Shown piece after piece: positions 1-10,819 of a stretch of 64,000 nucleotides of DNA. The stretch lies in contig NZ_AVCJ01000001.1 in NCBI RefSeq assembly GCF_000743535.1, forward strand, positions 62,001 to 126,000, read 5' to 3'. The position numbers and the translations under genes are program-made. The number at the start of each line of letters is the position of its first letter. Positions within the stretch are counted from its first letter, which is position 1. The stretch is from Arenimonas donghaensis DSM 18148 = HO3-R19 (GTDB lineage: Bacteria > Pseudomonadota > Gammaproteobacteria > Xanthomonadales > Xanthomonadaceae). Below the pieces are notes generated by a model. That model searched no databases. It saw nothing but the letters and a program-made list of their open reading frames with translations, and was not told the origin of the DNA.

Positions 1-691
1 GCAGGTCGATGCCGCCGGCGTGGATGTCGATGCTGTCGCCCAGGTGGGCCTCGGCCATGGCCGAGCATTCGATGTGCCAGCCCGGGCGGCCGATGCCCCA
101 GGGCGATTCCCAGCCGGGCAGGTCGGGCGTGGACGGCTTCCAGAGCACGAAGTCGCCCGGGTCGCGCTTGTAGGGCGCGACCTCGACGCGGGCTCCGGCC
201 AGCATTTCGTCCGGGTCGCGGCGCGAGAGGCGGCCATAGTCGGGATAGCTGCCGACCGAGAACAGCACGTGGCCGTCGGCGGCGTAGGCGTGGCCGGAGG
301 CGATCAGCCGCTCGATCATCGCGATGATGTGCGGGATGTGGGCGGTGGCATGCGGCGTGACGTCCGGCGGGGCGATGCCCAGGCCGGCCATGTCCTGGGC
401 GAAGGCCTCGGCGAACTTGCCGGTGATCTCGCCGATGGCCACGCCCTGCTCGCGGGCGGCCTGGTTGATCTTGTCGTCGACATCGGTGATGTTTCGGGCG
501 TACACCACCCGGCCGTAATGGCGGCGCAGCAGGTTGGCGAGCAGGCCGAAGACCACGTAGGGGCGGGCATTGCCGATATGTACGTAGTTGTAGACCGTGG
601 GCCCGCAGACGTACATCGTGACCCGGTCCGGATCCTGGGGTTGGAAAACCTCCAGCTGTCGGGTCAGGGTGTTGTAGAGGCGCAGTTCCAT
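1..691 (-). CDS. cysS: Cysteinyl-tRNA synthetase, N-terminal part (cut by window edge)
   Basis: This gene charges tRNA-Cys with cysteine in the cytoplasm. Reading the minus strand from an ATG at 691-689 gives a protein starting [14 protein letters not shown], followed by the zinc-site cysteine in YVCGPTVY, the class I synthetase signature YVHIGNARP (HIGH equivalent), [10 protein letters not shown], and later GWHIECSAM, which carries a second zinc ligand. These are hallmark CysS motifs in the expected order. About 230 of the usual ~460 residues are present; the KMSKS half lies beyond base 1. The gene is divergent from the glycine-zipper gene across about 120 bp. The identification is firm; only the C-terminus is unseen. 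Confidence 0.95.
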   Translation of the reverse strand, partial: MELRLYNTLTRQLEVFQPQDPDRVTMYVCGPTVYNYVHIGNARPYVVFGLLANLLRRHYGRVVYARNITDVDDKINQAAREQGVAIGEITGKFAEAFAQDMAGLGIAPPDVTPHATAHIPHIIAMIERLIASGHAYAADGHVLFSVGSYPDYGRLSRRDPDEMLAGARVEVAPYKRDPGDFVLWKPSTPDLPGWESPWGIGRPGWHIECSAMAEAHLGDSIDIHAGGIDL

Positions 692-811
692 GGCGGGGCA
701 GGCAGTCAAAGTCCTGAGTCTAGCAAGCCAGACCCCCCGTTTAACGAAATTCTTAGGCAAGGGTTCAGCGTCGGGATGCTTGAATTCCGCCGTCCGCCCG
801 GAGGTTTCCCC

Positions 812-1378
812 ATGTCGTTCGCCCTGCGTCTGCTCCCCCTGCTGGCCCTGGCCGCCACCCCGGCCCTGGCCCAGTACCCGTCCGATCCTTACGAGCAGGA
901 GGATTACGGCCAGTACGAAGCCGCGCCGGTGCCGGAAAACGTCAGCTATGGCTACGCCCAGGTGCTGCGTGCCGACGAGGTGACCCAGATCGTTCGCACC
1001 CGGACCCCGGAAGAGCGCTGCGACGGCGTCGAATACCGCCAGTCGGGGCAGACCACCGGCGGCACCGTGATCGGCGCACTGGTCGGCGCGGCCCTCGGCA
1101 ACCAGGTGGGCAAGGGCAATGGCCGCAAGGCCGCCACCGTCGCCGGTGCCGTCGCCGGCGGTGCCATTGGCAACAACATCGCCCGCAACAAGGCCGAGGC
1201 CGAAGCCCGCGGCTGCCGCATCGTCGAGGTCGAGCGCGAGGAGCGCCAGGTCGTCGGTTACGACGTCGAGTACATGTACAAGGGCGAGAAGTACATGTCG
1301 CGCCTGCCCTACGACCCGGGCAATCGCCTCCGCATCCGGGTCGCTGTGACCCCGGACGAGACCGGCTACAGCCGCTGA
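812..1378 (+). CDS. Glycine-zipper 2TM-domain envelope protein
   Basis: This is a 188-residue exported protein. Residues 1-20 form a clear Sec signal peptide ([20 protein letters not shown], then QY). Residues about 86-130 are a double glycine zipper ([18 protein letters not shown], then [15 protein letters not shown]) of the Rickettsia 17-kDa antigen/SlyB type, which in this family inserts in or spans the outer membrane. No lipobox cysteine follows the signal peptide, so it is not a classical SlyB lipoprotein. The C-terminal third is a beta-rich tail. The ATG at 812 was chosen because GGAGG lies about 6 bases upstream and the signal peptide begins there. A structural envelope role is inferred from the family. 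Confidence 0.8.
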   Translation: MSFALRLLPLLALAATPALAQYPSDPYEQEDYGQYEAAPVPENVSYGYAQVLRADEVTQIVRTRTPEERCDGVEYRQSGQTTGGTVIGALVGAALGNQVGKGNGRKAATVAGAVAGGAIGNNIARNKAEAEARGCRIVEVEREERQVVGYDVEYMYKGEKYMSRLPYDPGNRLRIRVAVTPDETGYSR

Positions 1379-1416
1379 GTTGCGGCCGTGCCGGCCCGCC
1401 GGCATACTCCTCCCCC

Positions 1417-1521
1417 ATGACCTGCACCGCCCCCACCGCCGCCGTGATGACCTCCGCCTGGATGGCGGCGGGCATGACCTCGCGTGCGCGTCGACCGGAA
1501 GCCCACATCCACGCTGGGTAG
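1417..1521 (+). CDS. Putative Arg-rich attenuator leader peptide
   Basis: This is a 34-codon open frame starting at ATG 1417 and ending at TAG 1519-1521. Near its end it reads [14 protein letters not shown], with Arg codons CGT, CGT and CGA at 1483, 1489 and 1492. No Shine-Dalgarno sequence precedes 1417, but the predicted RNA start is only about two bases upstream, so translation could be leaderless. In-frame ATGs at 1447, 1462 and 1474 are alternatives; the last gives a 15-residue peptide. The frame overlaps the pause hairpin exactly where an attenuation leader should. The sequence is visible; the function is inferred. Confidence 0.5.
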   Translation: MTCTAPTAAVMTSAWMAAGMTSRARRPEAHIHAG

Positions 1522-1546
1522 CCGGGGGCGAGTGCCTGTCCGACTG

Positions 1547-1580
1547 AAAGCCCAGCCCCGTGCTGGGCTTTTTTGTTTTT
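1547..1580 (+). terminator. Rho-independent terminator of the argF' leader
   Basis: A perfect 10-bp stem (AAAGCCCAGC 1547-1556 and GCTGGGCTTT 1562-1571) encloses a 5-base loop and runs into TTTTTTGTTTTT. It lies 40 bp upstream of argF', so it can only act as a conditional terminator. Its left arm is also complementary to 1513-1519. Confidence 0.85.
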
Positions 1581-1620
1581 CGCGCCTCCCGAACCTCCTT
1601 TTCACTCCATGGAATCCCCG

Positions 1621-2625
1621 ATGAAGCACTTCCTCAACACCCAGGACTGGTCCCGCGCCGAGCTCGACGCCGTGCTGGCCGAGGCCGCGGCGTTCCGCCA
1701 GGGCAAGGCCAGCCAGGCGCTGAAGGGCAAGTCCATTGCCCTGGTGTTCTTCAACCCCTCGCTGCGCACGCGCACCAGCTTCGAGATCGGTGCCTTCCAG
1801 ATGGGCGGGCACGCGGTGGTGCTGCAGCCGGGCAAGGATGCGTGGCCGATCGAGTTCGAGCTGGGCACGGTGATGGACGGCGAGGCCGAGGAGCACATCG
1901 CCGAAGTAGCGCGGGTGCTTTCGCGCTACGTGGACCTGGTGGCGGTGCGGGCCTTCCCGAAGTTCCAGGACTGGTCGGTGGACCGCCAGGACACCGTGCT
2001 GCGCAGCTTCGCGAAGTATTCGACGGTGCCGGTGATCAATCTCGAGACCATCACCCATCCCTGCCAGGAGCTGGCCCACGCCCTGGCGCTGCAGACGCAC
2101 TTCGGTACGCCGGACCTGCGCGGCAAGAAGTTCGTGCTGACCTGGACCTACCATCCCAAGCCGCTCAACACGGCCGTGGCCAATTCGGCCCTGACCATCG
2201 CCACGCGCCTGGGCATGGACGTGACCCTGCTGTGCCCCACGGCCGAATACGCCCTGGACGAGCGTTACCTGGGCTGGGCCCGCGACAACGTGGCGGAATC
2301 GGGCGGCAGCTTCCGGATGAGCCACGACATCGAGGAGGCCTACACCGGCGCAGACGTCGTGTACGCCAAGAGCTGGGGCGCGATTCCGTATTTCGGCCGC
2401 TGGGACCAGGAAAAGCCGATCCGCGACGCGCACAAGCACTTCATCGTCGACGAAGCCAAGATGGCGCTGACCAACCGCGGCGTCTTCAGCCATTGCCTGC
2501 CGCTGCGCCGCAACGTCAAGGCGACCGATGCGGTGATGGATTCGCCGCAGTGCATCGCCATCGACGAAGCCGAAAACCGGCTGCACGTGCAAAAAGCCGT
2601 GATGGCGGCGCTGGCCACGCAGTAA
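1621..2625 (+). CDS. argF': N-acetylornithine carbamoyltransferase (AOTCase)
   Basis: This cytoplasmic transcarbamylase converts N-acetylornithine and carbamoyl phosphate to N-acetylcitrulline, the xanthomonad variant of step six of arginine synthesis. Its 334 residues carry the carbamoyl-phosphate loop SLRTRTS (47-53), HPCQ (146-149) and HCLPLRR near residue 290. They also show the GKDAWPIEF and EEHIAEV segments typical of AOTCase rather than ornithine transcarbamylase. The start was set at ATG 1621 ([10 protein letters not shown]), which matches known AOTCases; an ATG 48 bases upstream adds an unrelated tail. It is the first structural gene of the arg run and lies just behind the attenuator. 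A dedicated deacetylase two genes later supports the assignment. Confidence 0.96.
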   Translation: MKHFLNTQDWSRAELDAVLAEAAAFRQGKASQALKGKSIALVFFNPSLRTRTSFEIGAFQMGGHAVVLQPGKDAWPIEFELGTVMDGEAEEHIAEVARVLSRYVDLVAVRAFPKFQDWSVDRQDTVLRSFAKYSTVPVINLETITHPCQELAHALALQTHFGTPDLRGKKFVLTWTYHPKPLNTAVANSALTIATRLGMDVTLLCPTAEYALDERYLGWARDNVAESGGSFRMSHDIEEAYTGADVVYAKSWGAIPYFGRWDQEKPIRDAHKHFIVDEAKMALTNRGVFSHCLPLRRNVKATDAVMDSPQCIAIDEAENRLHVQKAVMAALATQ

Positions 2626-2680
2626 CTCCCCTTTTCCCGCCTTTCCCTGCACGGGGAGGGGCTTTCCAGAGAAATTCCCC

Positions 2681-3877
2681 ATGTCCGACAAGCACATCGT
2701 CCTCGCGTTTTCCGGCGGCCTCGACACCAGTTTCTGCGTGCCTTACCTGAAGGAGCGCGGCTGGGCCGTGCACACCGTCTTCGCCGACACCGGCGGCGTG
2801 GATGCCGACGAGCGCGCCTACATCGAGGCGCGCGCCGCCGAGCTCGGCGTCGCCAGCCACGTCACCGTCGATGGCGGGCCGGCGATCTGGGACGGCTTCG
2901 TCAAACCCTTCGTGATGGCGGGCGAGGGCTACCAGGGCCAGTACCCGCTGCTGGTGTCCGACCGCTACCTGATCGTCGACGCAGCCCTCAAGCGTGCCGG
3001 CGAGCTGGGCACGCGGGCCATCGCCCACGGCTGCACCGGCATGGGCAACGACCAGGTGCGCTTCGACCTGGCGGTGAAGGCCGCCGGCGACTACCAGATC
3101 GTCGCGCCCATCCGTGAAATCCAGAAGGAACACACCCAGACGCGCGCTTACGAGCAGGCCTACCTGGAAGAGCGCGGTTTCCAGGTGCTCGCCAAGCAAA
3201 AGAGCTACACCATCAACGAGAACCTGCTGGGCGTGACGCTCAGCGGCGGCGAAATCGACCGCTGGGAAATCCCGGGCGAGGGCGCCCGCGGCTGGTGCGC
3301 ACCGCGTGCCGAGTGGCCGGCCGATGCCTTGCAGGTGGCGATCACGTTCAAGGCGGGCGAAGCGGTGGCCCTGGATGGCCAGGCCATGCCCGGCGCGAAG
3401 CTGCTGGCGACCCTGAATGGCCTGTTCGGCAAGTACGGCGTCGGCCGCGGCATGTACACCGGCGACACCACCATCGGCCTCAAGGGCCGGATCATCTACG
3501 AGGCCCCGGGCCTGGCCGCGCTGCTGGCCGCGCATCGCGCGCTAGAAGAAGCCGTGCTGAGCAAGCACCAGAACCGATTCAAGCCGGACGTGGCCCGCAA
3601 ATGGGTCGAGCTGGTGTACGAGGGTTTTTACAACGACCCGCTCAAGGCCGACCTGGAAGCCTTCCTCGTCTCCAGCCAGCGCTGCGTCAACGGCGAGGTG
3701 GTGCTGCAGACCCAGGGTGGCAAGGTCGATGCCGTGGCCGTGCGCAGCCCGCACCTGCTGCACGCCAAGGGCGCCACCTACGCCCAGTCCGCCGACTGGG
3801 GCGTCGAAGAGGCCGAAGGTTTCATCCGCCTGTTCGGCATGTCCAGCACCCTGTGGGCCGAGGTCAACCGCAAGTGA
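2681..3877 (+). CDS. argG: Argininosuccinate synthase
   Basis: ArgG condenses citrulline and aspartate using ATP to make argininosuccinate. Its 398 residues open with [18 protein letters not shown], where SGGLDT is the PP-loop that binds ATP. The later segments [13 protein letters not shown] and [12 protein letters not shown] fit the family, and the length is normal. It follows argF' after 55 bp and its stop overlaps the start of argE' in a GTGA arrangement (3874-3877), so the two are probably translationally coupled. It takes citrulline released by the argE' product and feeds ArgH. Confidence 0.95.
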   Translation: MSDKHIVLAFSGGLDTSFCVPYLKERGWAVHTVFADTGGVDADERAYIEARAAELGVASHVTVDGGPAIWDGFVKPFVMAGEGYQGQYPLLVSDRYLIVDAALKRAGELGTRAIAHGCTGMGNDQVRFDLAVKAAGDYQIVAPIREIQKEHTQTRAYEQAYLEERGFQVLAKQKSYTINENLLGVTLSGGEIDRWEIPGEGARGWCAPRAEWPADALQVAITFKAGEAVALDGQAMPGAKLLATLNGLFGKYGVGRGMYTGDTTIGLKGRIIYEAPGLAALLAAHRALEEAVLSKHQNRFKPDVARKWVELVYEGFYNDPLKADLEAFLVSSQRCVNGEVVLQTQGGKVDAVAVRSPHLLHAKGATYAQSADWGVEEAEGFIRLFGMSSTLWAEVNRK

Positions 3878-4974
3878 GCGCATTGCTTCCCGACGTCCTC
3901 AAGCACCTCGAAGCCCTCGTGGCTTTCGACACGCGCAACCCGCCGCGCGCCATCGGCACCGACGGCATCTTCGACTACCTGCGCAGCCAGCTGCCGGGCT
4001 TCGAGGTCCGGGTCACCGACCACGGCGCCGGCGCTGTTTCGATGCTCGCGGTGCGCGGAAATCCGAAGCGTGTTTTCAACGTGCACCTGGACACCGTGCC
4101 CGGTTCGCCGCACTGGAGCGCCGATCCACACGTGCTGCGCGTCACCGACGAGAAAGCCATTGGCCTGGGCGCCTGCGACATCAAGGGCGCCGCCGCCGGC
4201 CTGGTGGCGGCCGCCAACGCCACCACCGGTGACGCCGCCTTCCTGTTCAGTAGCGACGAAGAAGCCAACGATGCCCGCTGCATCGCCGCCTTCCTGGCCA
4301 GCGACCATGGCTTCGACGAGGCAATCATCGCCGAGCCGACGCTGTGCGAAGCGGTTCTGGCCCACCGCGGCATCAGCTCGGCGCTGATGCGCTTCCAGGG
4401 CCAGGCCGGCCATGCGTCCGGCGCCGATGCTTTTGAACTCAGCGCGGTGCACCAGGCGATGCGCTGGGGCACGCGCGCGCTCGAGCATGCCAAGGCGCAG
4501 TCCCATGCCCGCTTCGGCGGCCTGACCGGCCTGCGCTTCAACATCGGCCGCATCGAGGGCGGCATCAAGGCCAACATGATCGCGCCGGCCGCCGAGTTGC
4601 GCTTCGGCTTCCGGCCGCTGCCGTCGATGGACATGGACGGCCTGCACGCGCGGTTCCGCGAACTGGCCGACGCCAAGGCGCTGGCCCACTACGAAGAAAC
4701 CTTCCGCGGCCCCTCGCTGCCTGCCGGCGACGTCGCCCGCGCGGAGGAAAAGCGCCTGGCCGCCCGCGACCTGGCCGACGAGCTCGGCCTGCCGATCGGC
4801 AACGCGGTCGATTTCTGGACCGAAGCCTCGCTGTTCTCGGCGGCCGGCCTGACCGCCTTCGTCTACGGCCCGGGCGACATCGCCCAGGCCCACACCGCCG
4901 ACGAGTGGGTGGCCCTGGAACAGCTGGCCACCGCCGCCAACACCTACCACCGCCTGCTGGAGCAAACCGCGTGA
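3874..4974 (+). CDS. argE': N-acetylcitrulline deacetylase (M20 family)
   Basis: This zinc-dependent M20 hydrolase removes acetate from N-acetylcitrulline to give citrulline, replacing ArgE or ArgJ in xanthomonads. Its 366 residues show the M20 metal ligands in order: [18 protein letters not shown], the general base pair in [12 protein letters not shown], and a C-terminal His in [13 protein letters not shown] at 3874 overlaps the argG stop and is the first start giving the family N-terminus ([16 protein letters not shown]). The position beside an AOTCase gene supports acetylcitrulline over acetylornithine as substrate. Succinyl-diaminopimelate desuccinylase is a related family but fits the context less well. 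Confidence 0.92.
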   Translation: MSALLPDVLKHLEALVAFDTRNPPRAIGTDGIFDYLRSQLPGFEVRVTDHGAGAVSMLAVRGNPKRVFNVHLDTVPGSPHWSADPHVLRVTDEKAIGLGACDIKGAAAGLVAAANATTGDAAFLFSSDEEANDARCIAAFLASDHGFDEAIIAEPTLCEAVLAHRGISSALMRFQGQAGHASGADAFELSAVHQAMRWGTRALEHAKAQSHARFGGLTGLRFNIGRIEGGIKANMIAPAAELRFGFRPLPSMDMDGLHARFRELADAKALAHYEETFRGPSLPAGDVARAEEKRLAARDLADELGLPIGNAVDFWTEASLFSAAGLTAFVYGPGDIAQAHTADEWVALEQLATAANTYHRLLEQTA

Positions 4975-6278
4975 CCGAGATGCGCACCACGATCGTCCGC
5001 CTGCTGTCGAACATGGCCAGCGCCAAGGAGATCCAGCAGTACCTCAAGCGCTTCTCGCAGGTGGACGCGGCGCGCTTCGCGGTCGTCAAGGTCGGTGGCG
5101 CCATCCTGCGCGACGAGCTCGATGCGCTGGTGTCCTCGCTGTCCTTCCTGCAGCAGGTCGGCCTGACGCCCATCGTCATCCACGGCGCCGGTCCCCAGCT
5201 GGACGAGGAAATGACCGCCGCTGGCATGGACAAGAAGATCGTCGACGGCCTGCGGGTCACCGACAGCGCCGGCCTGGCCGTCGTGCGCCGGGTCGCCCAG
5301 CGAGAGAACCTGCGCCTGGTCGAGGCCCTGCAGGCCCAGGGCGTGCGCGCCACGTCCATCACCGCCGGCGTGTTCGAGTGCGGTTACCTGGACCAGGCGA
5401 AATTCGGCCTGGTCGGCCAGGTGCAGCGCGTGGACGAGGCCGGCATCCAGGCGGCGATCAAGGTCGGCTCGATCCCGGTCATCGCTTCGCTGGGCGAGAC
5501 CGCCGGCGGGCAGATCCTCAACATCAACGCCGACTGGGCCGCCAACGAACTGGTCAAGGCGCTGCAGCCGTACAAGATCATCTTCCTCACCGCCACCGGC
5601 GGCCTGCTCGACGGCGACGGCGAGGTGATCGACTCGATCAACCTGAGCACCGAATACGAAACCCTGCTGGCCCAGCCCTGGTTGCACTCGGGCATGCGGG
5701 TGAAGATCGAGCAGATCCACGACCTGCTGATGCAGCTGCCGCTGTCGAGCTCGGTGTCGATCACCCGGCCCGACCAGCTGGCCAAGGAGCTGTTCACCCA
5801 TCGTGGTTCGGGAACCCTGGTGCGCCGCGGTGAAAAGGTGCGCAAGGTAACCCGCTGGGACGAAATGGATCCCGAGCGCCTGCGGCGGCTGGTCGAGCGT
5901 GGTTTCGGCCGCAAGCTGGCGCCGGACTATTTCGAGACCACCAAGCTGCTCAAGGCCTACGTGAGCGAACACTACCGTGCGGCGCTGCTGATCACCGACG
6001 AAGATGGCCTGCCGCACCTGGACAAGTTCGCCGTCAGCGACGACGCCCAGGGCGAAGGCCTGGGCCGCGCCGCCTGGCAGGTGATGCGGGACGATACGCC
6101 GGCGCTGTTCTGGCGCGCCCGCGAAGGCAACCCGGTGAACGACTTCTATTTTGCCGAAGCCGACGGCTGCCTCAAGGGCGAGACCTGGAACGTGTTCTGG
6201 TACGGCCTGGAGGGCTGGGACCAGATACGCTACGCCGTGGACCATTGCCTGGCCCGCCCGGCCACCCTCAAAGGTTGA
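4971..6278 (+). CDS. argB: Bifunctional N-acetylglutamate synthase/kinase
   Basis: This 435-residue fusion makes N-acetylglutamate and phosphorylates it, the first two steps of arginine synthesis. Residues about 30-285 form an amino-acid kinase domain ([26 protein letters not shown]). Residues about 290-435 form a GNAT-type acetyltransferase domain with [12 protein letters not shown] as the acetyl-CoA loop. The fused arrangement is known from Xanthomonas and Xylella and resembles vertebrate NAGS. GTG 4971 overlaps the argE' stop; ATG 4980 is an equally reasonable start. A separate argA is not expected in such genomes. Confidence 0.93.
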   Translation: MTEMRTTIVRLLSNMASAKEIQQYLKRFSQVDAARFAVVKVGGAILRDELDALVSSLSFLQQVGLTPIVIHGAGPQLDEEMTAAGMDKKIVDGLRVTDSAGLAVVRRVAQRENLRLVEALQAQGVRATSITAGVFECGYLDQAKFGLVGQVQRVDEAGIQAAIKVGSIPVIASLGETAGGQILNINADWAANELVKALQPYKIIFLTATGGLLDGDGEVIDSINLSTEYETLLAQPWLHSGMRVKIEQIHDLLMQLPLSSSVSITRPDQLAKELFTHRGSGTLVRRGEKVRKVTRWDEMDPERLRRLVERGFGRKLAPDYFETTKLLKAYVSEHYRAALLITDEDGLPHLDKFAVSDDAQGEGLGRAAWQVMRDDTPALFWRAREGNPVNDFYFAEADGCLKGETWNVFWYGLEGWDQIRYAVDHCLARPATLKG

Positions 6279-6280
6279 AC

Positions 6281-6886
6281 ATGCAGAACCTGCACTGGAC
6301 GATCCCGCCGATCCTGGAAGGCCACCACGTCAAGCTCGAGCCGCTGCAGCCCGGGCACGGCGAAGAACTGCTGGCCGCGGCCGCCGACGGCGAGCTGTGG
6401 AACCTCTGGTACACCTCGGTGCCCAGCAGCGAAACCGTGCGCGGTTACCTCGCCCGCGCCATGGCCGAGCGCGAAGCCGGCATCGCGATGCCCTTCCTGG
6501 TGCGCGACGCCAGCGGCGAGCCGGTGGGCAGCACGCGCTATTTCCGCATGGACCCGGTGATCCCCAGCCTGGAGATCGGCTACACCTGGTATTCGGCGCG
6601 GGTGCAGCGTTCGGCCCTGAACACCGAGGCCAAGCGCCTGCTGCTGGGCCATGCCTTCGATGCCATGGGCTGCAGCGTGGTCGAGCTTCGCACCCACGTC
6701 ATGAACCATCGCTCCCGCGCCGCCATCGAGCGCCTGGGCGCGCACTTCGACGGCATCCTGCGCCGGCAGATGCGCATGCCCGACGGCCACCTGCGCGACA
6801 CCGCGGTGTATTCGATCCTCGACACCGAGTGGCCGGTGGTGCGGCGCGGCCTGGACTTCAAGCTCGAGCACGGGGGCAGGGCATGA
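6281..6886 (+). CDS. GNAT acetyltransferase in the arginine cluster
   Basis: This 201-residue protein has the RimJ/RimL-like GNAT layout: a first strand with [13 protein letters not shown], a central [10 protein letters not shown] segment, and [20 protein letters not shown], where a late Asn and His follow the usual pattern for binding acetyl-CoA. The substrate is unknown. The gene sits 2 bp after argB and overlaps argC by 4 bp (6883-6886), so it is transcribed and probably translated with the pathway. A role in arginine synthesis, or in acetylating an intermediate or ribosomal protein, can only be guessed. ATG 6281 was preferred because it starts right after the argB stop. Confidence 0.8.
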   Translation: MQNLHWTIPPILEGHHVKLEPLQPGHGEELLAAAADGELWNLWYTSVPSSETVRGYLARAMAEREAGIAMPFLVRDASGEPVGSTRYFRMDPVIPSLEIGYTWYSARVQRSALNTEAKRLLLGHAFDAMGCSVVELRTHVMNHRSRAAIERLGAHFDGILRRQMRMPDGHLRDTAVYSILDTEWPVVRRGLDFKLEHGGRA

Positions 6887-7829
6887 GCCACCGGATTTCC
6901 CTCGGCCTGGTGGGCGCCCGCGGCCATGTGGGCGCCGAGCTGATCAAGCTGGTCGTGGCGCACCCTTGTTTCGAGCTGGCCTTCGTATCGTCGCGCGAGC
7001 GCGATGGCCAGCGCCTGGCCGACCACGAGCCCACCTACGCGGGTGGACTGCGCTACGCCAACCTCGATCCCACTGCGGTGGCGGGGCAGGGCGTGGATGC
7101 CCTGGTGCTGGCCCTGCCCAACGGCATGGCGGCGACGTTCGTGGCCGCGCTGGACGCCGCCAGGGCCGACCCGGTGGTGGTGGATCTGTCCGCCGACTAC
7201 CGTTTCGACGATGGCTGGTATTACGGCCTGCCGGAACTCAACCGCGGGGTCGCCGACGGCGCCCGCCGCATCAGCAACCCGGGCTGTTACGCAACGGCCA
7301 TGCAGCTGGCGCTGGCGCCGCTGCGCGACGCATTGGCCGGCCCGGCGCAGTGTTTTGGTGTCTCCGGCTACAGCGGTGCCGGCACCGGCCCGTCGGACAA
7401 GAACGACCCGGACAAGCTGCGCGACAACCTGATGCCGTATGCGCTGGTGGACCACGTGCACGAGCGCGAGGTCACCCGCCAGCTGGGCCACGTCGTGGAG
7501 TTCATGCCGCACGTGGCGCCGCATTTCCGCGGCATCACCCTGACCGCGAACATGCACCTGGAACGGGCCTTCGACCGCGACGAAGTGCTGGCGCGTTTCC
7601 GCGATGCCTATGCCGACGAACCGCTGGTGGACGTGCTGGACGCTGCCCCGTGGGTCAGCCGCATCGCCGGCCGCCATGGCGCCGAAGTGGGCGGCTTCAC
7701 CCTGTCGGCGGACGGTCGGCGGCTGGTGGTGGTGTCCACGCTGGACAACCTGCTCAAGGGGGCCGCCACGCAGGCCCTGCAGAACCTCAATCGGGCCTTC
7801 GGCCTGCCCGAAACCATGGGAATCGATAC

Positions 7830-7833
<4 letters not shown>
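6883..7833 (+). CDS. argC: N-acetyl-gamma-glutamyl-phosphate reductase
   Basis: ArgC reduces N-acetylglutamyl phosphate with NADPH to the semialdehyde. Its 316 residues start with a Rossmann glycine motif ([14 protein letters not shown]), carry the catalytic Cys135 in [10 protein letters not shown], and contain [12 protein letters not shown] and [11 protein letters not shown], the second of which supplies the catalytic His. Start ATG 6883 overlaps the stop of the GNAT gene and is preceded by GGGGG. Its own stop overlaps the argH start (7830-7833). Confidence 0.95.
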
Positions 7834-9116
<1,283 letters not shown>

Positions 9117-9136
9117 CGCGTTCGGGAGACGCACCG

Positions 9137-9901
9137 ATGGCTGAATCTGCACAGGCCGGATCCAGGCAGGGCGCAGGCGGGCCTGTACTGCTGCCGATGG
9201 CGGGCATCTACCTGGCGGTGATGGCAGCCCAGTTCATCAGCCTGGCCTTCGGCCGCCTCGACGCCGGGCAGAGCCTCGCTTCGATCGCCCTTCCCAGTTT
9301 CGTGTTCCTGACCCTGCTGACGTTGCCGGCGTGTTGGGTCGGGGTGGTCGCAGGGCGCCAGTTGGGACTGGGCATCCTGCGAAGCGGCGCGGGCTCGGGA
9401 GGATCGGCCGGCGGCGTGGGACGCGGCATCGCGCTCGCAAGTGGGCTCGGCCTCCTGCTCGGTGGCGTCTTGCTGGCTCTGCGCTTCGCTTGCCAACCCT
9501 ACCTTCCGCCGGAGCTCCCCGAGCTCGGCTTTCGCGGCGTCGGCGGCGGACTGGCGGTTTCCGTGGGCGCCGCCGTCGGCGAAGAAGTCTGGTTCCGGTT
9601 CGGGCTGATGTCCGCCTTGCTCTGGGTGGCCGGCCGCGTCTTGCGCGTCGGCGCGCTCCGCGATGCCGTGTTCTGGCTCGTGATCGTCCTGGCATCGATG
9701 GGCTTTGCCCTGGCGCATCTGCCGCAGCTGGTCTCGTATGGCGCTTCAGCGCCCTTCGCCGTCGGGGCGACGATCGCGGGAAACGTTGCGGTCGGAATCC
9801 TCTATGGCTGGTGTTTCTGGCGCTTGGGGCTGCTGGCAGCCATCGCGGCCCACTTTTCCGTCGACCTGGTCTTGCACGTGATAAGCGCGCTGATCGTCTG
9901 A
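9137..9901 (+). CDS. CPBP-family intramembrane metalloprotease
   Basis: This 254-residue membrane protein has roughly seven hydrophobic segments and the CPBP (CAAX protease/ABI) motifs in order: EEVWFR at 149-154, FALAH at 190-194, and His239 in AAHFSVD. These Glu and His residues form the proposed glutamic/metal active site inside the membrane. Substrates of bacterial members are mostly unknown; some serve in bacteriocin immunity or peptide processing. It starts 20 bp after argH with GGGAG upstream, so it could be read through from the arginine genes, but no functional link is visible. Confidence 0.85.
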   Translation: MAESAQAGSRQGAGGPVLLPMAGIYLAVMAAQFISLAFGRLDAGQSLASIALPSFVFLTLLTLPACWVGVVAGRQLGLGILRSGAGSGGSAGGVGRGIALASGLGLLLGGVLLALRFACQPYLPPELPELGFRGVGGGLAVSVGAAVGEEVWFRFGLMSALLWVAGRVLRVGALRDAVFWLVIVLASMGFALAHLPQLVSYGASAPFAVGATIAGNVAVGILYGWCFWRLGLLAAIAAHFSVDLVLHVISALIV

Positions 9902-9973
9902 GCGGCCTCGACCGGCTCATCGTGGCGCTCGATGCGCAGGCTGCATTCGGCTGAAGCCGGGGATTGCCGGCGA

Positions 9974-10720
9974 TCAGGTGGCGTCCGGAGGTGGCGATGG
10001 TTCCCGGTTTCTCCAGCGCGTGAACCACGCGAAGAGCGGTATCACCACGCCGAGCGGCGCATAGACCCAGCCCGCAACGGGCATGGCATGCGGCATCGCG
10101 GCAGCGACCGCCGTCGAGAGCAGGCCCGCCGTGAAAAGGACGCACCATGTGACGATTTCCACCTTGGTTTCGACCCGCTCGGCATGGCTCAGGCCCAAGA
10201 GCGCACGGCGTCGCCAGGCGTGCACGTTCAGCAGCACGATGCTCGCGGACATGGCCATGAATCCCACGCCATAGACGACGAACATCCGGTTGACGTCCTC
10301 ACGTCCGGTCAGACCCAGCGTATCGAGCTCGGGGCCCACCGGCAGCCCGGTGAGCGTCGCGATAAAGCCCGAGAGCGCGCTGGTCATGTAGCGCAGCGGA
10401 TAGACGAACAGCAGTACCGTGAAAACCAGCAGGCAGCTGAGGAGGATCGTATTGCTGTCATCGAGCCCGAAGCGTCGGCTCCAGCGGTGGTGGGCGTTCC
10501 AGAAGACCATGAGCAGGGTGGCGCCGAGCAGGAAGCCCGGCACATGCACCAGCGTGTCGGCCAGCGATTGCATGGTGGTCGGCGGATCAAGCGAAATGAC
10601 GAGCAGCGTGAGCGCGAAGGCAAAGGCAGCATCGGTGAAAGTTTCGATGCGCGTCATTTCGCGTCCACGCACGCGAAAACCGTCCGGATCCCGATGCGCG
10701 GGCTGATGTGGATCGTTCAT
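9974..10720 (-). CDS. TMEM175-like (DUF1211) membrane protein, probable K+ channel
   Basis: This 248-residue protein has about six transmembrane helices and the family hallmark RIETFTDAAFAFALTLLV at 24-41, equivalent to the RxxxFSD motif that lines the selectivity region of TMEM175 channels. Bacterial homologues conduct potassium without a TVGYG filter. It lies convergent to the CPBP gene and is not obviously in an operon. The first ~20 residues are hydrophilic, and an internal Met at residue 22 is a possible later start. Confidence 0.8.
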   Translation of the reverse strand: MNDPHQPAHRDPDGFRVRGREMTRIETFTDAAFAFALTLLVISLDPPTTMQSLADTLVHVPGFLLGATLLMVFWNAHHRWSRRFGLDDSNTILLSCLLVFTVLLFVYPLRYMTSALSGFIATLTGLPVGPELDTLGLTGREDVNRMFVVYGVGFMAMSASIVLLNVHAWRRRALLGLSHAERVETKVEIVTWCVLFTAGLLSTAVAAAMPHAMPVAGWVYAPLGVVIPLFAWFTRWRNREPSPPPDAT

Positions 10721-10819
10721 TGGCTGCGATCTCCCCTCGACAAGGCCTGGGGTGTCTCTCGACTCGGTGCCTGCATTCTTCCAGACATACTCAAGGCACG
10801 GCGAACCGCTGCGCCGAGG

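Larger units (their letters stand above)
1380..1580 (+). promoter_or_regulatory. Candidate arginine attenuator upstream of argF'
   Basis: The 240-bp gap before argF' has the parts of a ribosome-mediated attenuator. A weak promoter (TTGCGG 1380-1385, 17-bp spacer, CATACT 1403-1408) would start RNA near 1415. A 34-codon reading frame (1417-1521) carries three Arg codons at 1483-1494. A pause hairpin follows at once: CCGG 1495-1498 with CCGG 1522-1525, and GCCCA 1501-1505 with TGGGT 1515-1519. GCTGGGT (1513-1519) can instead pair with GCCCAGC (1550-1556), which is the left arm of the terminator at 1547-1580. A ribosome stalled on the Arg codons would cover the pause stem and favour antitermination. 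This is an inference from pairing done by eye. Confidence 0.6.

Noticed and set aside
20-811. Forward reading frame over the first 800 bases
   Set aside because: It is antisense to cysS, whose motifs are unmistakable on the minus strand; only the part from 812 is a real gene.
9902-10819. Toxin-antitoxin or defence island around the CPBP and TMEM175 genes
   Set aside because: Neither gene has a small partner or a defence-type neighbour; both are ordinary membrane protein families.
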